In this document: in pieces, positions 1-6,473 of the stretch
How the letters are laid out: every line of letters begins with the position of its first letter
How positions within the stretch are numbered: position 1 is the first letter of the stretch
From: CAZNKU01 sp964573775
Lineage (GTDB): Bacteria > Bacillota > Clostridia > Monoglobales > Firm-18
Reading direction: 5' to 3'
DNA length: 11,018 nucleotides
Assembly: GCA_964573775.1 (NCBI GenBank)
Contig: CAZNKU010000046.1
Location: 1-11,018 of the forward strand
Made by a program: the position numbers and the translations under genes
The notes under the pieces: model-generated
The model's database searches: none
What the model saw: the letters and a program-made list of their open reading frames with translations, nothing else
Told to the model about the DNA's origin: nothing

Positions 1-29
1 AAATATAACTTCCTTTTTCGCAATCTGCC

Positions 30-57
30 AGTGTGTCGATAAGTTTATCGACACACT
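30..57. repeat. Long perfect-arm palindrome of unknown role
   Basis: The arms AGTGTGTCGATAA (30-42) and TTATCGACACACT (45-57) are exact reverse complements separated by GT. Neither strand shows a U-run directly after it, so it is not a standard terminator by itself. It lies just beyond the terminator of the CHR operon. It could be a protein-binding site, a back-up hairpin or one copy of a dispersed palindromic repeat. No second copy was seen in this window. Confidence 0.6.
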
Positions 58-82
58 AAAAGGAGGACAAATTGTCCTCCTT
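58..82 (-). terminator. Intrinsic terminator of the CHR operon
   Basis: The arms AAGGAGGAC (60-68) and GTCCTCCTT (74-82) enclose a five-base loop. Read on the minus strand, the hairpin starts just after the stop codon of the second CHR gene and is followed by a short U-run (complement of 58-61). It ends the chromate-transporter transcript. Confidence 0.8.
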
Positions 83-83
83 A

Positions 84-638
84 TTACATTTTAAATACTA
101 TGCCTATTATTGCACCAATTACGATATATAAAATAATATGATTTTTCTTTTGTATTTTTGTAAGTGCAAATATAATAACAAAAAGTATTATATGCTTTAT
201 GCTTATACTTTGCAGAAAAGTTTCTGCCTTGGGGATAATGAAAAGTTCCTTCCCAAGCTGTAAAAGTGCAACTGTAATCATTGCAACCACTGCAGGGCGA
301 AGTCCTTTAAATGCTCCTTCAACAATTATACTGTTGCGGAATTTTTCCAAAATGGCAGATACTATAAGTATAACAATAAAGCTTGGCAAAACCATAACCA
401 ATGTTGCTATAATTCCGCCTGCTGTTCCGCCTGTTGAATAGCCGGCATATGTAGCCATATTTACGCCAATTGGCCCCGGTGTGGCATTTCCTATGGCAAT
501 CATATTTGAAAGTTCGGAAAGTGTGTACCATCCGTATTTTATAGATATTTCCCGTAAAAAAGGCAGGGTTGCAAGTCCGCCGCCTACAGCGAAAAGGCCT
601 GTTTTAAAAAATTCCAGACACATAAGAAGGTAAGTCAT
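84..638 (-). CDS. Chromate transporter (CHR family), short-chain subunit, second gene
   Basis: This 184-residue hydrophobic membrane protein belongs to the short (half-size) CHR family. Family landmarks are visible: an N-terminal helix leading into GGGLATLP at residues 19-26, then NATPGPIGVN at 51-60, then several hydrophobic helices to the C-terminus. Short CHR proteins are normally encoded as adjacent pairs and are thought to work together, equivalent to the two halves of full-length ChrA, which exports chromate. The ATG overlaps the stop of the upstream CHR gene by four bases (ATGA), and a strong AAGGAGGT site lies just before it, so the two are co-transcribed and probably translationally coupled. 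In an anaerobe the real substrate may be another oxyanion. Family assignment is firm; substrate is inferred. Confidence 0.9.
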   Translation of the reverse strand: MTYLLMCLEFFKTGLFAVGGGLATLPFLREISIKYGWYTLSELSNMIAIGNATPGPIGVNMATYAGYSTGGTAGGIIATLVMVLPSFIVILIVSAILEKFRNSIIVEGAFKGLRPAVVAMITVALLQLGKELFIIPKAETFLQSISIKHIILFVIIFALTKIQKKNHIILYIVIGAIIGIVFKM

Positions 639-1195
639 TGATTTTTACCTCCTTTTTTTATATCTTTGCGATTGAGTGTATATATTATACCTGCAACAGC
701 GCTTATTACAACCACCAACACAGATGATAAAATGTCAAAGCATGAAAGTACAAGCGCAAGTAAAAATACAATGTAGTCAAAGGGTTTTTGTACGCTTTTT
801 TTCCACATCGATATTATTGTGTTTAAAACAAGTACAATTACCACAACTCGTATTCCTGAAAATGCACTTTGTACAAACCACAAATCTGCAAAGTTGTTAA
901 TAAAGGTTGCAATTATTAATATAATAACAATGGACGGAAATATTACCCCGGCAGTTGTAAATGCAGCACCGATAATGCCTTTGAGTTTTTTGCCCACAAA
1001 AGTTGCTACATTAACTGCAATTATTCCAGGTGTACATTGTCCTATTGCGTAGTAGTCCAAAAGCTCATCTTCCGTAATCCATCCGCGTTTTTCTATCAGT
1101 TCACTTTTTAAAATCGGGAACATTGCGTATCCTCCACCAAAGGTGAATAGTCCGATTTTTGCAAATATAAAAAATAATTGAAATAAATATTTCAT
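635..1195 (-). CDS. Chromate transporter (CHR family), short-chain subunit, first gene
   Basis: This 186-residue integral membrane protein is the partner CHR half. It has the diagnostic GGGYAMFP at residues 20-27 and QCTPGIIAVN at 53-62, followed by hydrophobic helices and a short basic tail (RKDIKKGGKNQ). I place the start at the ATG ending at 1195. It is preceded by GGGTGAT, and the predicted transcript starts near 1206, so a GTG four codons upstream (1207) would have no leader. It is the first gene of a two-gene operon whose second gene overlaps it by four bases. The role is probably anion (chromate-type) export together with its partner; the substrate is not provable here. Confidence 0.88.
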   Translation of the reverse strand: MKYLFQLFFIFAKIGLFTFGGGYAMFPILKSELIEKRGWITEDELLDYYAIGQCTPGIIAVNVATFVGKKLKGIIGAAFTTAGVIFPSIVIILIIATFINNFADLWFVQSAFSGIRVVVIVLVLNTIISMWKKSVQKPFDYIVFLLALVLSCFDILSSVLVVVISAVAGIIYTLNRKDIKKGGKNQ

Positions 1196-1212
1196 TAAAT
1201 CACCCACTGACT

Positions 1213-1241
1213 ATGATATCACACATTTTACAGTAAATCAA
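1213..1241 (-). promoter_or_regulatory. Sigma-A promoter of the CHR operon
   Basis: On the minus strand there is TTGATT (complement of 1236-1241), a 17-base spacer and TATCAT (complement of 1213-1218), with an extended TG before the -10 element. The predicted start near 1206 leaves a very short leader before the ATG at 1195. It is divergent from the HMA gene promoter, with about 15 bases between the two -35 elements. Confidence 0.6.
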
Positions 1242-1256
1242 TAAATTTTTAAAGTG

Positions 1257-1285
1257 TTGACAAAGATTGGGTTTTGGGATATAAT
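1257..1285 (+). promoter_or_regulatory. Consensus sigma-A promoter of the HMA gene
   Basis: TTGACA (1257-1262), a 17-base spacer and TATAAT (1280-1285) match the vegetative consensus exactly. The predicted transcription start, near 1292, falls inside the palindrome at 1284-1309, so a protein bound there would block initiation. Confidence 0.85.
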
Positions 1286-1309
1286 TCAGTTAGATATACC
1301 TAACTGAAT
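1284..1309. promoter_or_regulatory. Near-perfect palindromic operator, DtxR/MntR-like
   Basis: The ten-base arms ATTCAGTTAG (1284-1293) and CTAACTGAAT (1300-1309) are exact reverse complements around ATATAC. The core TTAG-N6-CTAA resembles operators of the DtxR/MntR family of Fe(II)- or Mn(II)-dependent repressors. It does not resemble the CopY type (TACA-N2-TGTA) or the G/C-rich CsoR type. It overlaps the end of the -10 element and the start site of the HMA gene promoter. The palindrome is seen directly; the family of the binding protein is inferred. Confidence 0.6.
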
Positions 1310-1321
1310 GGAGATGTAATT

Positions 1322-1549
1322 ATGGGTTTGTTTGGTAAAAAATACGAATATAAGGTGTACGTTGACGGTATGTCCTGCAGTCATTGTTCCGCAAGAGTAG
1401 AGGCGGCGTTTAATGATGTTAAGGGTGTGTCAGTAAAGGTTAATCTTGAGGAAAAGTTTGCTGTTGTTACCTCGAAACATGAAATGACTGCTGATGAAGC
1501 AAAGTCAATAATTGAAAATTCAGGCTTTGTATTTGTGAAGTTTGAGTAA
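1322..1549 (+). CDS. HMA-domain small metal-binding protein (CopZ-like)
   Basis: This 75-residue protein is a single heavy-metal-associated domain. The metal loop GMSCSHC gives the M-x-C-x-x-C signature with Met17, Cys19 and Cys22, followed by the usual beta-alpha-beta pattern ending in NSGFVF. Proteins of this form bind Cu(I) or another soft metal in the cytoplasm and pass it to a P-type ATPase, but no ATPase is encoded nearby. The start is supported by GGAG (1310-1313) eight bases before the ATG. The gene is monocistronic and ends in a terminator shared with the convergent AraC gene. Its promoter carries a DtxR/MntR-like palindrome rather than a copper operator, so expression may respond to iron or manganese. 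The domain is sure; the metal is not. Confidence 0.88.
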   Translation: MGLFGKKYEYKVYVDGMSCSHCSARVEAAFNDVKGVSVKVNLEEKFAVVTSKHEMTADEAKSIIENSGFVFVKFE

Positions 1550-1585
1550 AAAAATAAAAGAAACGTAATGTTTCTTTTATTTTTT
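1549..1585. terminator. Bidirectional terminator between convergent genes
   Basis: A 16-base stem pairs 1549-1564 with 1570-1585 around the loop GTAAT. The stem core is AAAGAAAC/GTTTCTTT, flanked by A/T runs that give a U-tail in both directions. It starts at the last base of the HMA stop codon and contains the stop codon of the AraC gene (complement of 1577-1579), so both transcripts end in it. Confidence 0.85.
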
Positions 1586-2371
1586 GTGTGTTGGAGAATA
1601 TCCGTAATTTTTCTGATATGCTCGGTAAAAAGAGGAGTAGTTGCCAAAGCCTGCAAGCATTGCGGCGTCACCCATGTTATGGCCTTCGGCTTTTAATTCC
1701 TTTACACGCATCAATCTTTTGTTTGTTATATAGTTATTAACGGTCATTCCCGTACCTACTTTAAAAATTCTGCAAAGGTGGTGTTTGGAAATATAAAACT
1801 GCTCCGCAAGCTCGTCTAAGGATATTTCCTGTGAGTAATTGCTGTTTATGTAAGCGATTATTGCTTTTAACTGACTGTCAGGGATATCGCCCATTGAAAA
1901 CAGCTTTGCATTATTTATAAGGTATAGTATTTCTATAATTGTTGCACTTACAACAGGGCTGTAAGTGTCCTTGAAATTATGAGAATATTTCTGCAGACGC
2001 AAAAAGGCATCGTAAAGTCCGCTTGATACGCAAAGCTCTGCATCAATTCTGTTCATGCTGCCGTGGGTTTGTTTTAAAAATTCTTCCTCAAGCTCCTTGC
2101 AGTTATACTTTTCAAAAAATCCGGGTTCTACAGAAAGTAATACTCTTTCATAAGTTGCACTGCTGTTGTGATATACACGGTGCATTTCGTTTTTGCGTTG
2201 AACTATAAGGTCATAAGGATTAAGCTTGTAGGTGTTACCCTCTATAATATAGCTTGAATCTCCCTGTAAAAACAGCATAATTTCGTAAAAATCATGGCTG
2301 TGAAGAAAGAATTTTTCATTTGTAACATTGGGGACTTTCTTTTTTCCTACCCAGTAAAAATTATTGAACAT
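1577..2371 (-). CDS. AraC-family transcriptional regulator with N-terminal cupin
   Basis: This 264-residue protein has an N-terminal sugar-sensing cupin-like half (about residues 1-95, with HSHDFYEIMLFLQG near 24-37) and a C-terminal AraC DNA-binding half (about 165-264). The first helix-turn-helix is around SLDELAEQFYISKHHLCRIF. The second ends in the family signature FGNYSSFYRAYQKNYGYSP, close to the C-terminus. I choose the ATG at 2371 because AAGGCGGTGAT lies just upstream; a TTG fifteen codons earlier (2416) falls inside the promoter. The gene is divergent from the four-gene sugar operon and shares its control region, so it is the likely regulator of that operon. Most such proteins are activators that respond to a sugar. 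The inducer is unknown. Confidence 0.9.
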   Translation of the reverse strand: MFNNFYWVGKKKVPNVTNEKFFLHSHDFYEIMLFLQGDSSYIIEGNTYKLNPYDLIVQRKNEMHRVYHNSSATYERVLLSVEPGFFEKYNCKELEEEFLKQTHGSMNRIDAELCVSSGLYDAFLRLQKYSHNFKDTYSPVVSATIIEILYLINNAKLFSMGDIPDSQLKAIIAYINSNYSQEISLDELAEQFYISKHHLCRIFKVGTGMTVNNYITNKRLMRVKELKAEGHNMGDAAMLAGFGNYSSFYRAYQKNYGYSPTHKK

Positions 2372-2387
2372 ATCAATCACCGCCTTG

Positions 2388-2416
2388 ATTATAACATAAA
2401 ATATCAATATTTGCAA
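2388..2416 (-). promoter_or_regulatory. Sigma-A promoter of the AraC gene
   Basis: On the minus strand TTGCAA (2411-2416, itself a palindrome) is followed by a 17-base spacer and TATAAT (complement of 2388-2393), with an extended TG motif before the -10. Its -35 hexamer is the same six bases used by the divergent operon promoter. An ATCAATATT repeat copy lies at 2403-2411, within the spacer and touching the -35. Confidence 0.65.
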
Positions 2417-2432
2417 TAATTAAATCAATATT
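2403..2432. repeat. 9-base direct repeats 21 bases apart, candidate AraC operator
   Basis: ATCAATATT occurs at 2403-2411 and again at 2424-2432. The 21-base offset is two helical turns, the spacing with which AraC-type dimers commonly bind direct half-sites. One copy lies in the spacer of each divergent promoter. The repeats are seen directly; binding by the AraC-type protein encoded next door is inferred. The DNA is AT-rich, so chance is possible. Confidence 0.45.
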
Positions 2433-2439
2433 ATATATA
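2411..2439 (+). promoter_or_regulatory. Putative promoter of the four-gene sugar operon
   Basis: TTGCAA (2411-2416), a 17-base spacer and TATATA (2434-2439) form a plausible but weaker promoter than that of the divergent AraC gene. Weakness is consistent with a need for activation. The predicted start near 2446 leaves a leader of about 45 bases before the ATG at 2492. I saw no clear catabolite-repression (cre) site. Confidence 0.5.
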
Positions 2440-2491
2440 GTTTTTTGTGAATATTTGTGTTATTATATTGGCAAAAGTAGGAGGTTTGGCA

Positions 2492-3340
2492 ATGGTATAT
2501 ACAAAAATAAGCGGTTTTTCTGATGAAATTGATTCTTGTATTGTAACTCAGTTTGAAGTACTTAACAAACTTGGTATCAAGTATTTTGAACCAAGAGGCA
2601 TAGATGGAAAAAATATTTCCACACTTACTGCCGACGAGGTTAAGGAGCTTAAGGCGAAGATGGATAAATACGGAATTAAGGCTTCTTCAATAGGATCACC
2701 TGTTGGTAAAATGAATATTGAAGATGATTTTGCAGAGCACTTTGAAATGTTCAAGCACGTGGTTTATATCGCAAAAGAACTTGGCTCTAAGTATATAAGA
2801 ATGTTCAGCTTCTATAAAAAAGAAGGTGACTGGACGGAAGAAAAGCGTGCAGAGGTTTTAAAACGTCTTAAAATGATGATTGCTTATGCAAAGGAAAACG
2901 ACATTGTACTTTTGCATGAAAATGAAAAGGGTATTTACGGAGATATTGTAGACAGATATGCAGACCTTATGGAAAACTTGTACTGTGATAACTTCAAAGG
3001 TGTATTTGACCCTGCAAACTTTGTTCAAAGCGGTGAAGATACAAAATATGCTTACGAAAAATTGAATAAGTACATCGAATATATGCACATCAAAGATTCC
3101 TGTACAGACGGTAAGGTTGTTCCTTCAGGTATGGGTGAGGGAAATATAGAATATATACTTAAAAATCTGTTTGATAAGGGCTATAAAGGATTTGTAAGCC
3201 TTGAACCGCATCTTGGCAGCTTTGAAGGTCTTGAGGATCTGGAGCTTGACGATGAAATGGAAAAGCTACCCAAGGGTGGCGAAGGTACATATACAGTTGC
3301 ATACGATGCACTTAACAATATTTTGAAGAAAATTTTATAG
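2492..3340 (+). CDS. TIM-barrel sugar phosphate isomerase/epimerase-family protein
   Basis: This 282-residue protein belongs to the xylose-isomerase-like TIM-barrel (AP-endonuclease 2) superfamily, whose members isomerise, epimerise, dehydrate or cleave sugars and keto-sugars using a divalent metal. Likely metal ligands sit at the ends of strands: Glu143 in LLHEN, Asp173 in FDPAN, His199 in MHIKD and Glu238 in SLEPH. SGFSDEI near the N-terminus forms the first strand. The start is the ATG at 2492, seven bases after AGGAGG (2479-2484); the frame stays open upstream to a GTG at 2447, but that lies in the leader. It is the first gene of the operon, followed after ten bases by a dehydrogenase. 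The exact reaction is unknown. Confidence 0.85.
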   Translation: MVYTKISGFSDEIDSCIVTQFEVLNKLGIKYFEPRGIDGKNISTLTADEVKELKAKMDKYGIKASSIGSPVGKMNIEDDFAEHFEMFKHVVYIAKELGSKYIRMFSFYKKEGDWTEEKRAEVLKRLKMMIAYAKENDIVLLHENEKGIYGDIVDRYADLMENLYCDNFKGVFDPANFVQSGEDTKYAYEKLNKYIEYMHIKDSCTDGKVVPSGMGEGNIEYILKNLFDKGYKGFVSLEPHLGSFEGLEDLELDDEMEKLPKGGEGTYTVAYDALNNILKKIL

Positions 3341-3350
3341 GAGGATTTTT

Positions 3351-4526
3351 ATGAATAAAGTAAAAATGGGTATTATAGGTTTTGGTAATATGGGTAAGGA
3401 GCATGTAAAAAATATTTATGATGGTAAGATTCCTAACATGGAGCTTGCTGCGGTATGCGATATGGATGATAAGAAGATTAAGTTGATAAATGAACTTTAT
3501 CCTGATGTTCCTACTTTTAGTGATGTTGAGGATATGTATAAAAGCGGTCTTATAGATTCTGTTTTGATTGCTACTCCTCATTATGACCACGCAAAATATG
3601 CTATTATGGGATTTGATTACGGTCTTAACGTACTTACAGAAAAGCCTGCAGGTGTACATACAAAGCAGGTTAAGGAAATGAACGAGGCTGCTGCAAAATC
3701 CGACAAGGTTTTCGGCATTATGTACAACCAGAGAACAAATCCTCTTTATCAGAAGGTTAAAGAATTAATTGAAAATGGAACACTTGGTCACATTAAGCGT
3801 ATTACATGGATTATAACAAACTGGTACAGACCGCAGCTTTATCATAACAGCAGTGCATGGCGTTCAACCTGGAAAGGTGAAGGCGGCGGTACTCTTATAA
3901 ACCAGAACCCACATCAGCTTGATTTGTGGCAGTGGATGTTCGGTATGCCTGATAAGGTTTATTCAAGAGTTTCCTACGGTAAATTCTATGATATAGAAGT
4001 TGAAGACGAAGTTGTTGCCATGTTTGATTACGACAACGGAACAATAGGTCAGTACATTACATCTACAGGTGAAGCTCCCGGAACAAACAGACTTGAAATT
4101 GCCTGTGATATGGGACGTGTTGTTATTGAAAGAAGCGGCAGTGAAGAAAAACTTATCTTTGACCGTAATGTTATTTCTGAACGTGAACATAATAAAATAA
4201 ATACAGCTCCTTTTGGCAAACCTGAATGCTGGAAGTGTGAAATTCCTGTTGAAGGTGCTCCCGGTGAACAGCACGTGGGTATTATGAAAAACTTTGCAGA
4301 CGCAGTTTTAAACGGTGCAAAGCTTCTTGCTCCAGGTGAAGAAGGTATTAAAGGTCTTACAATTTCAAATGCAGTACACTTAAGCTCATGGATAGGTGAA
4401 GAAGTAAGAACTGCTGATTTCCCTGATGACAAATTTTATGATATGCTTCAGAAAAAAATTGCCGATTCAACATTTGTTAAAGGTGAAAGTGAAAATGTTG
4501 AAGTTGATATGTCAAAAACACACTAA
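3351..4526 (+). CDS. Gfo/Idh/MocA-family NAD(P)-dependent sugar dehydrogenase (first)
   Basis: This 391-residue oxidoreductase has an N-terminal Rossmann fold with GFGNMG (residues 10-15) and Asp37 at the end of strand two, which favours NAD over NADP. The family EKP motif follows (97-99, Lys98 in the active site). The C-terminal half carries GEGGGTLINQNPHQLDL, with His188 as the likely proton-transfer residue; where many relatives have Asp-x-x-x-His, this protein has Asn184 and Gln185. The family oxidises or reduces sugars, inositols and glycosides, often at C3. An AGGAGG site overlaps the stop of the preceding gene, so it is part of the operon. It is longer than its paralogue at 5327-6301 mainly through an insertion in the second half and a C-terminal extension. 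The substrate is unknown. Confidence 0.88.
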   Translation: MNKVKMGIIGFGNMGKEHVKNIYDGKIPNMELAAVCDMDDKKIKLINELYPDVPTFSDVEDMYKSGLIDSVLIATPHYDHAKYAIMGFDYGLNVLTEKPAGVHTKQVKEMNEAAAKSDKVFGIMYNQRTNPLYQKVKELIENGTLGHIKRITWIITNWYRPQLYHNSSAWRSTWKGEGGGTLINQNPHQLDLWQWMFGMPDKVYSRVSYGKFYDIEVEDEVVAMFDYDNGTIGQYITSTGEAPGTNRLEIACDMGRVVIERSGSEEKLIFDRNVISEREHNKINTAPFGKPECWKCEIPVEGAPGEQHVGIMKNFADAVLNGAKLLAPGEEGIKGLTISNAVHLSSWIGEEVRTADFPDDKFYDMLQKKIADSTFVKGESENVEVDMSKTH

Positions 4527-4543
4527 AGGAGAGGGATGTTATA

Positions 4544-5314
4544 ATGGATAAAAGAATTGGTGCACAGCTATATACTGTATGTGATTTTATGAAAACTATC
4601 GATGAATTTGATGAGTCATGTAAAAAGCTCAAAAATATGGGTTATAAAATTGTACAGGTTTCAGGTATAAAGTTGCCTGCAAAGCCTATGAAGGAGATTC
4701 TTGACAAATACGGGCTTGAATGTGTACTTACACACAGAAAGTATGCAGATTTTTTAGAAAACCTTGACGAGGTTATAGAATTTAATAAAATTCTGGGTTC
4801 AAATATATGCGGTCTTGGTGCAATGCCGAATGAATATTATGATTCTAAAGAATCTGTTTTAAAGTTTATTGAAGAAATTAAGCCTGTTTGTGAAACTATA
4901 AAAAAAGAGGGTATGTATTTTGCATATCACAATCATGCACGTGAGTTTTTGAAACGTGACGGAAAATGTATATTTGATTATCTTATAGAAGAAACTGACC
5001 CTGAAATTTTTAACTTTACACTTGATACATGCTGGTGTCACGCAGGTGGCGTTGACCCTGTAAGAATGATTGAAAGACTTGGAAAACGAGCAATGGTACT
5101 TCATTACAAAGATTACAAGGTTGACGAGGAAACAAAAAGAACAGGTACATATACAGAGGTTGGCAACGGTAACCTGGAATGGGATTTAATTACTGCAGCA
5201 GCAGAAAAGGCAGGTACATTATATGCTGTTGTGGAACAGGATACCTGCCCCGGAGATCCATTTGATTCACTTAAAATCAGCTATGACTATCTAAGCAAAA
5301 AAGGCTTTATTTAA
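4544..5314 (+). CDS. TIM-barrel sugar phosphate isomerase/epimerase-family protein (second)
   Basis: This 256-residue protein is a second xylose-isomerase-like TIM barrel, of the IolE/YcjR-like type. The hallmark YHNHAREF lies at residues 128-135, with His131 and Glu134 pointing to the active site. Likely metal ligands follow: Asp161 in LDTCW, His187 in LHYKD and Glu231 in VEQD. GAQLYTV near the N-terminus is the usual first strand. AAAGGAGAGGG precedes the ATG, and the gene starts 17 bases after the dehydrogenase. Its sequence differs clearly from that of the first TIM-barrel gene in the operon, so the two probably catalyse different steps, for example isomerisation or hydration versus lyase or epimerase chemistry. 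The specific reaction cannot be assigned. Confidence 0.86.
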   Translation: MDKRIGAQLYTVCDFMKTIDEFDESCKKLKNMGYKIVQVSGIKLPAKPMKEILDKYGLECVLTHRKYADFLENLDEVIEFNKILGSNICGLGAMPNEYYDSKESVLKFIEEIKPVCETIKKEGMYFAYHNHAREFLKRDGKCIFDYLIEETDPEIFNFTLDTCWCHAGGVDPVRMIERLGKRAMVLHYKDYKVDEETKRTGTYTEVGNGNLEWDLITAAAEKAGTLYAVVEQDTCPGDPFDSLKISYDYLSKKGFI

Positions 5315-5326
5315 GAGGTATTTAAT

Positions 5327-6301
5327 TTGAAAAACGTATGTATTGTGGGTTACGGTAAGATAGGACCTAACCATGCTAATGCTTTTGGAACAATTGAAAA
5401 TGCAAAACTTTATGCGGTTTGTGATGTTAATGAGGAAAAAATAAAAAAATGTCAGGAAAGCTTTGATGTAATAGGCTATACCGATTTTGATGAAATGTTA
5501 AAGGATGAAAATATTCATTCCGTGCATATCTGTACTCCGCATTATCTGCATTACGAAATGATAGTAAAGGCATTGGCGGCAGGTAAATCTGTTGTTTCCG
5601 AAAAACCTGTTACAATGACAAAGGAACAGTTTGAAGAGCTTAAGAAAAATCCGGATGCCAAAAAGGTGTGTCTTGTTTTTCAGAACAGACTTAACAACTG
5701 TGTTGTAAAACTTAAAGAAATAATTGAAAATGGTGAACTTGGTAAGATAAAGGCTGCAAAATCCATTCTTACATGGTGCAGAACTGCTGACTATTATCTG
5801 GAAGATGAATGGAGAGGCAAATGGGCAACAGAAGGTGGCGGCGTGCTTATAAATCAAGCTGTTCATTCTTTGGATTTGCTTCGTTATCTTGTTGATGATT
5901 TTGATACTGTACGTGCAAACATGATGAATTATTCATTAGAGGATGTAATAGAGGTAGAGGATACTTTTGTTGCACGAATGGGCTATAAAAATGGTGCAAA
6001 AGCATTTTTTGTGGCTACAAATTCATATCCTGTAAATTCTCCTATGGATATAGAAGTTGTTTTTGAAAACGGTGTTGCACGTTATACAAACAATTGCCTT
6101 ACTGTTAACGGTGAAGTGGTTGCTCGTGACGAAATTGCAACAGGGGCAAAAGGTTATTGGGGCAAAAGCCACACAAAACTTCTTGTTAATTTTTATGATA
6201 AAGGTGAATATTTCAGTATCGTTGATGCCGAAAATACAATGAATATGCTTTTTGCAATGTATGAAAGTGCAAAAGACGGCGGAAAAGAAATTAATATTTA
6301 A
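5327..6301 (+). CDS. Gfo/Idh/MocA-family NAD(P)-dependent sugar dehydrogenase (second)
   Basis: This 324-residue protein is of typical family length. The Rossmann motif GYGKIG is at residues 8-13, Asp33 ends strand two (NAD preference), EKP is at 92-94 with Lys93, and GGGVLINQAVHSLDLL carries the likely catalytic His180. The start is a TTG at 5327 preceded by AAGAGGT; no ATG upstream fits, and a later start would remove the nucleotide-binding loop. It is the last gene of the operon, 12 bases after the second TIM-barrel gene, and is followed by a terminator. Having two different dehydrogenases in one operon suggests one oxidises a substrate and the other reduces a product, recycling NADH internally. 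That division of labour is inference. Confidence 0.88.
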   Translation: MKNVCIVGYGKIGPNHANAFGTIENAKLYAVCDVNEEKIKKCQESFDVIGYTDFDEMLKDENIHSVHICTPHYLHYEMIVKALAAGKSVVSEKPVTMTKEQFEELKKNPDAKKVCLVFQNRLNNCVVKLKEIIENGELGKIKAAKSILTWCRTADYYLEDEWRGKWATEGGGVLINQAVHSLDLLRYLVDDFDTVRANMMNYSLEDVIEVEDTFVARMGYKNGAKAFFVATNSYPVNSPMDIEVVFENGVARYTNNCLTVNGEVVARDEIATGAKGYWGKSHTKLLVNFYDKGEYFSIVDAENTMNMLFAMYESAKDGGKEINI

Positions 6302-6308
6302 TTGTTTT

Positions 6309-6345
6309 GGAAAGATTGTGGAAAATACAATCTTTCCTTTCTTTA
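6309..6345 (+). terminator. Terminator of the four-gene sugar operon
   Basis: The 11-base arms GGAAAGATTGT (6309-6319) and ACAATCTTTCC (6327-6337) are exact complements around a seven-base loop, followed by the U-rich TTTCTTTA. It closes the operon eight bases after the last stop codon. Confidence 0.85.
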
Positions 6346-6366
6346 TGTGACAAAGTTATATACATG

Positions 6367-6395
6367 TTGACAAAAAAATTACTCAAGTATATAAT
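6367..6395 (+). promoter_or_regulatory. Perfect consensus sigma-A promoter
   Basis: TTGACA (6367-6372), a 17-base spacer and TATAAT (6390-6395) match the consensus exactly. The predicted start near 6402 gives a leader of about 72 bases before the membrane protein gene. The leader contains the ten-base palindrome CCAAATTTGG (6425-6434), which may be a binding site or just chance. Confidence 0.85.
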
Positions 6396-6473
6396 ATATA
6401 TTGTGGATTGTTGCACGCAAAGTCCCAAATTTGGTAATAAATTTATAATAAAAAATGAAAAGGGGATTAAATT

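Noticed and set aside
1257..1322. Copper operator (CopY or CsoR type) before the HMA gene
   Set aside because: No TACA-N2-TGTA box or G/C-rich CsoR site is present; the palindrome has a different core.
1381..1671. Minus-strand open frame of 96 codons across the HMA gene and the end of the AraC gene
   Set aside because: It runs through the bidirectional terminator and is antisense to a convincing HMA domain.
2447..2491. Upstream GTG extension of the first TIM-barrel gene
   Set aside because: The extension would start almost at the predicted transcription start and has no ribosome site, while AGGAGG stands seven bases before the ATG at 2492.
4049..4432. Minus-strand open frame of 127 codons inside the first dehydrogenase gene
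   Set aside because: It lies antisense within a gene with full family motifs and has no recognisable domain. The same reasoning excludes the minus-strand frames at 10528-10920 (inside pflA) and 8185-8529 (inside pflB).
2492..6301. Assignment as a myo-inositol (iol) operon
   Set aside because: IolG- and IolE-like folds are present, but no IolB, IolC, IolD or IolJ homologue is found here and the sequences are not specific enough, so no iol symbols are given.
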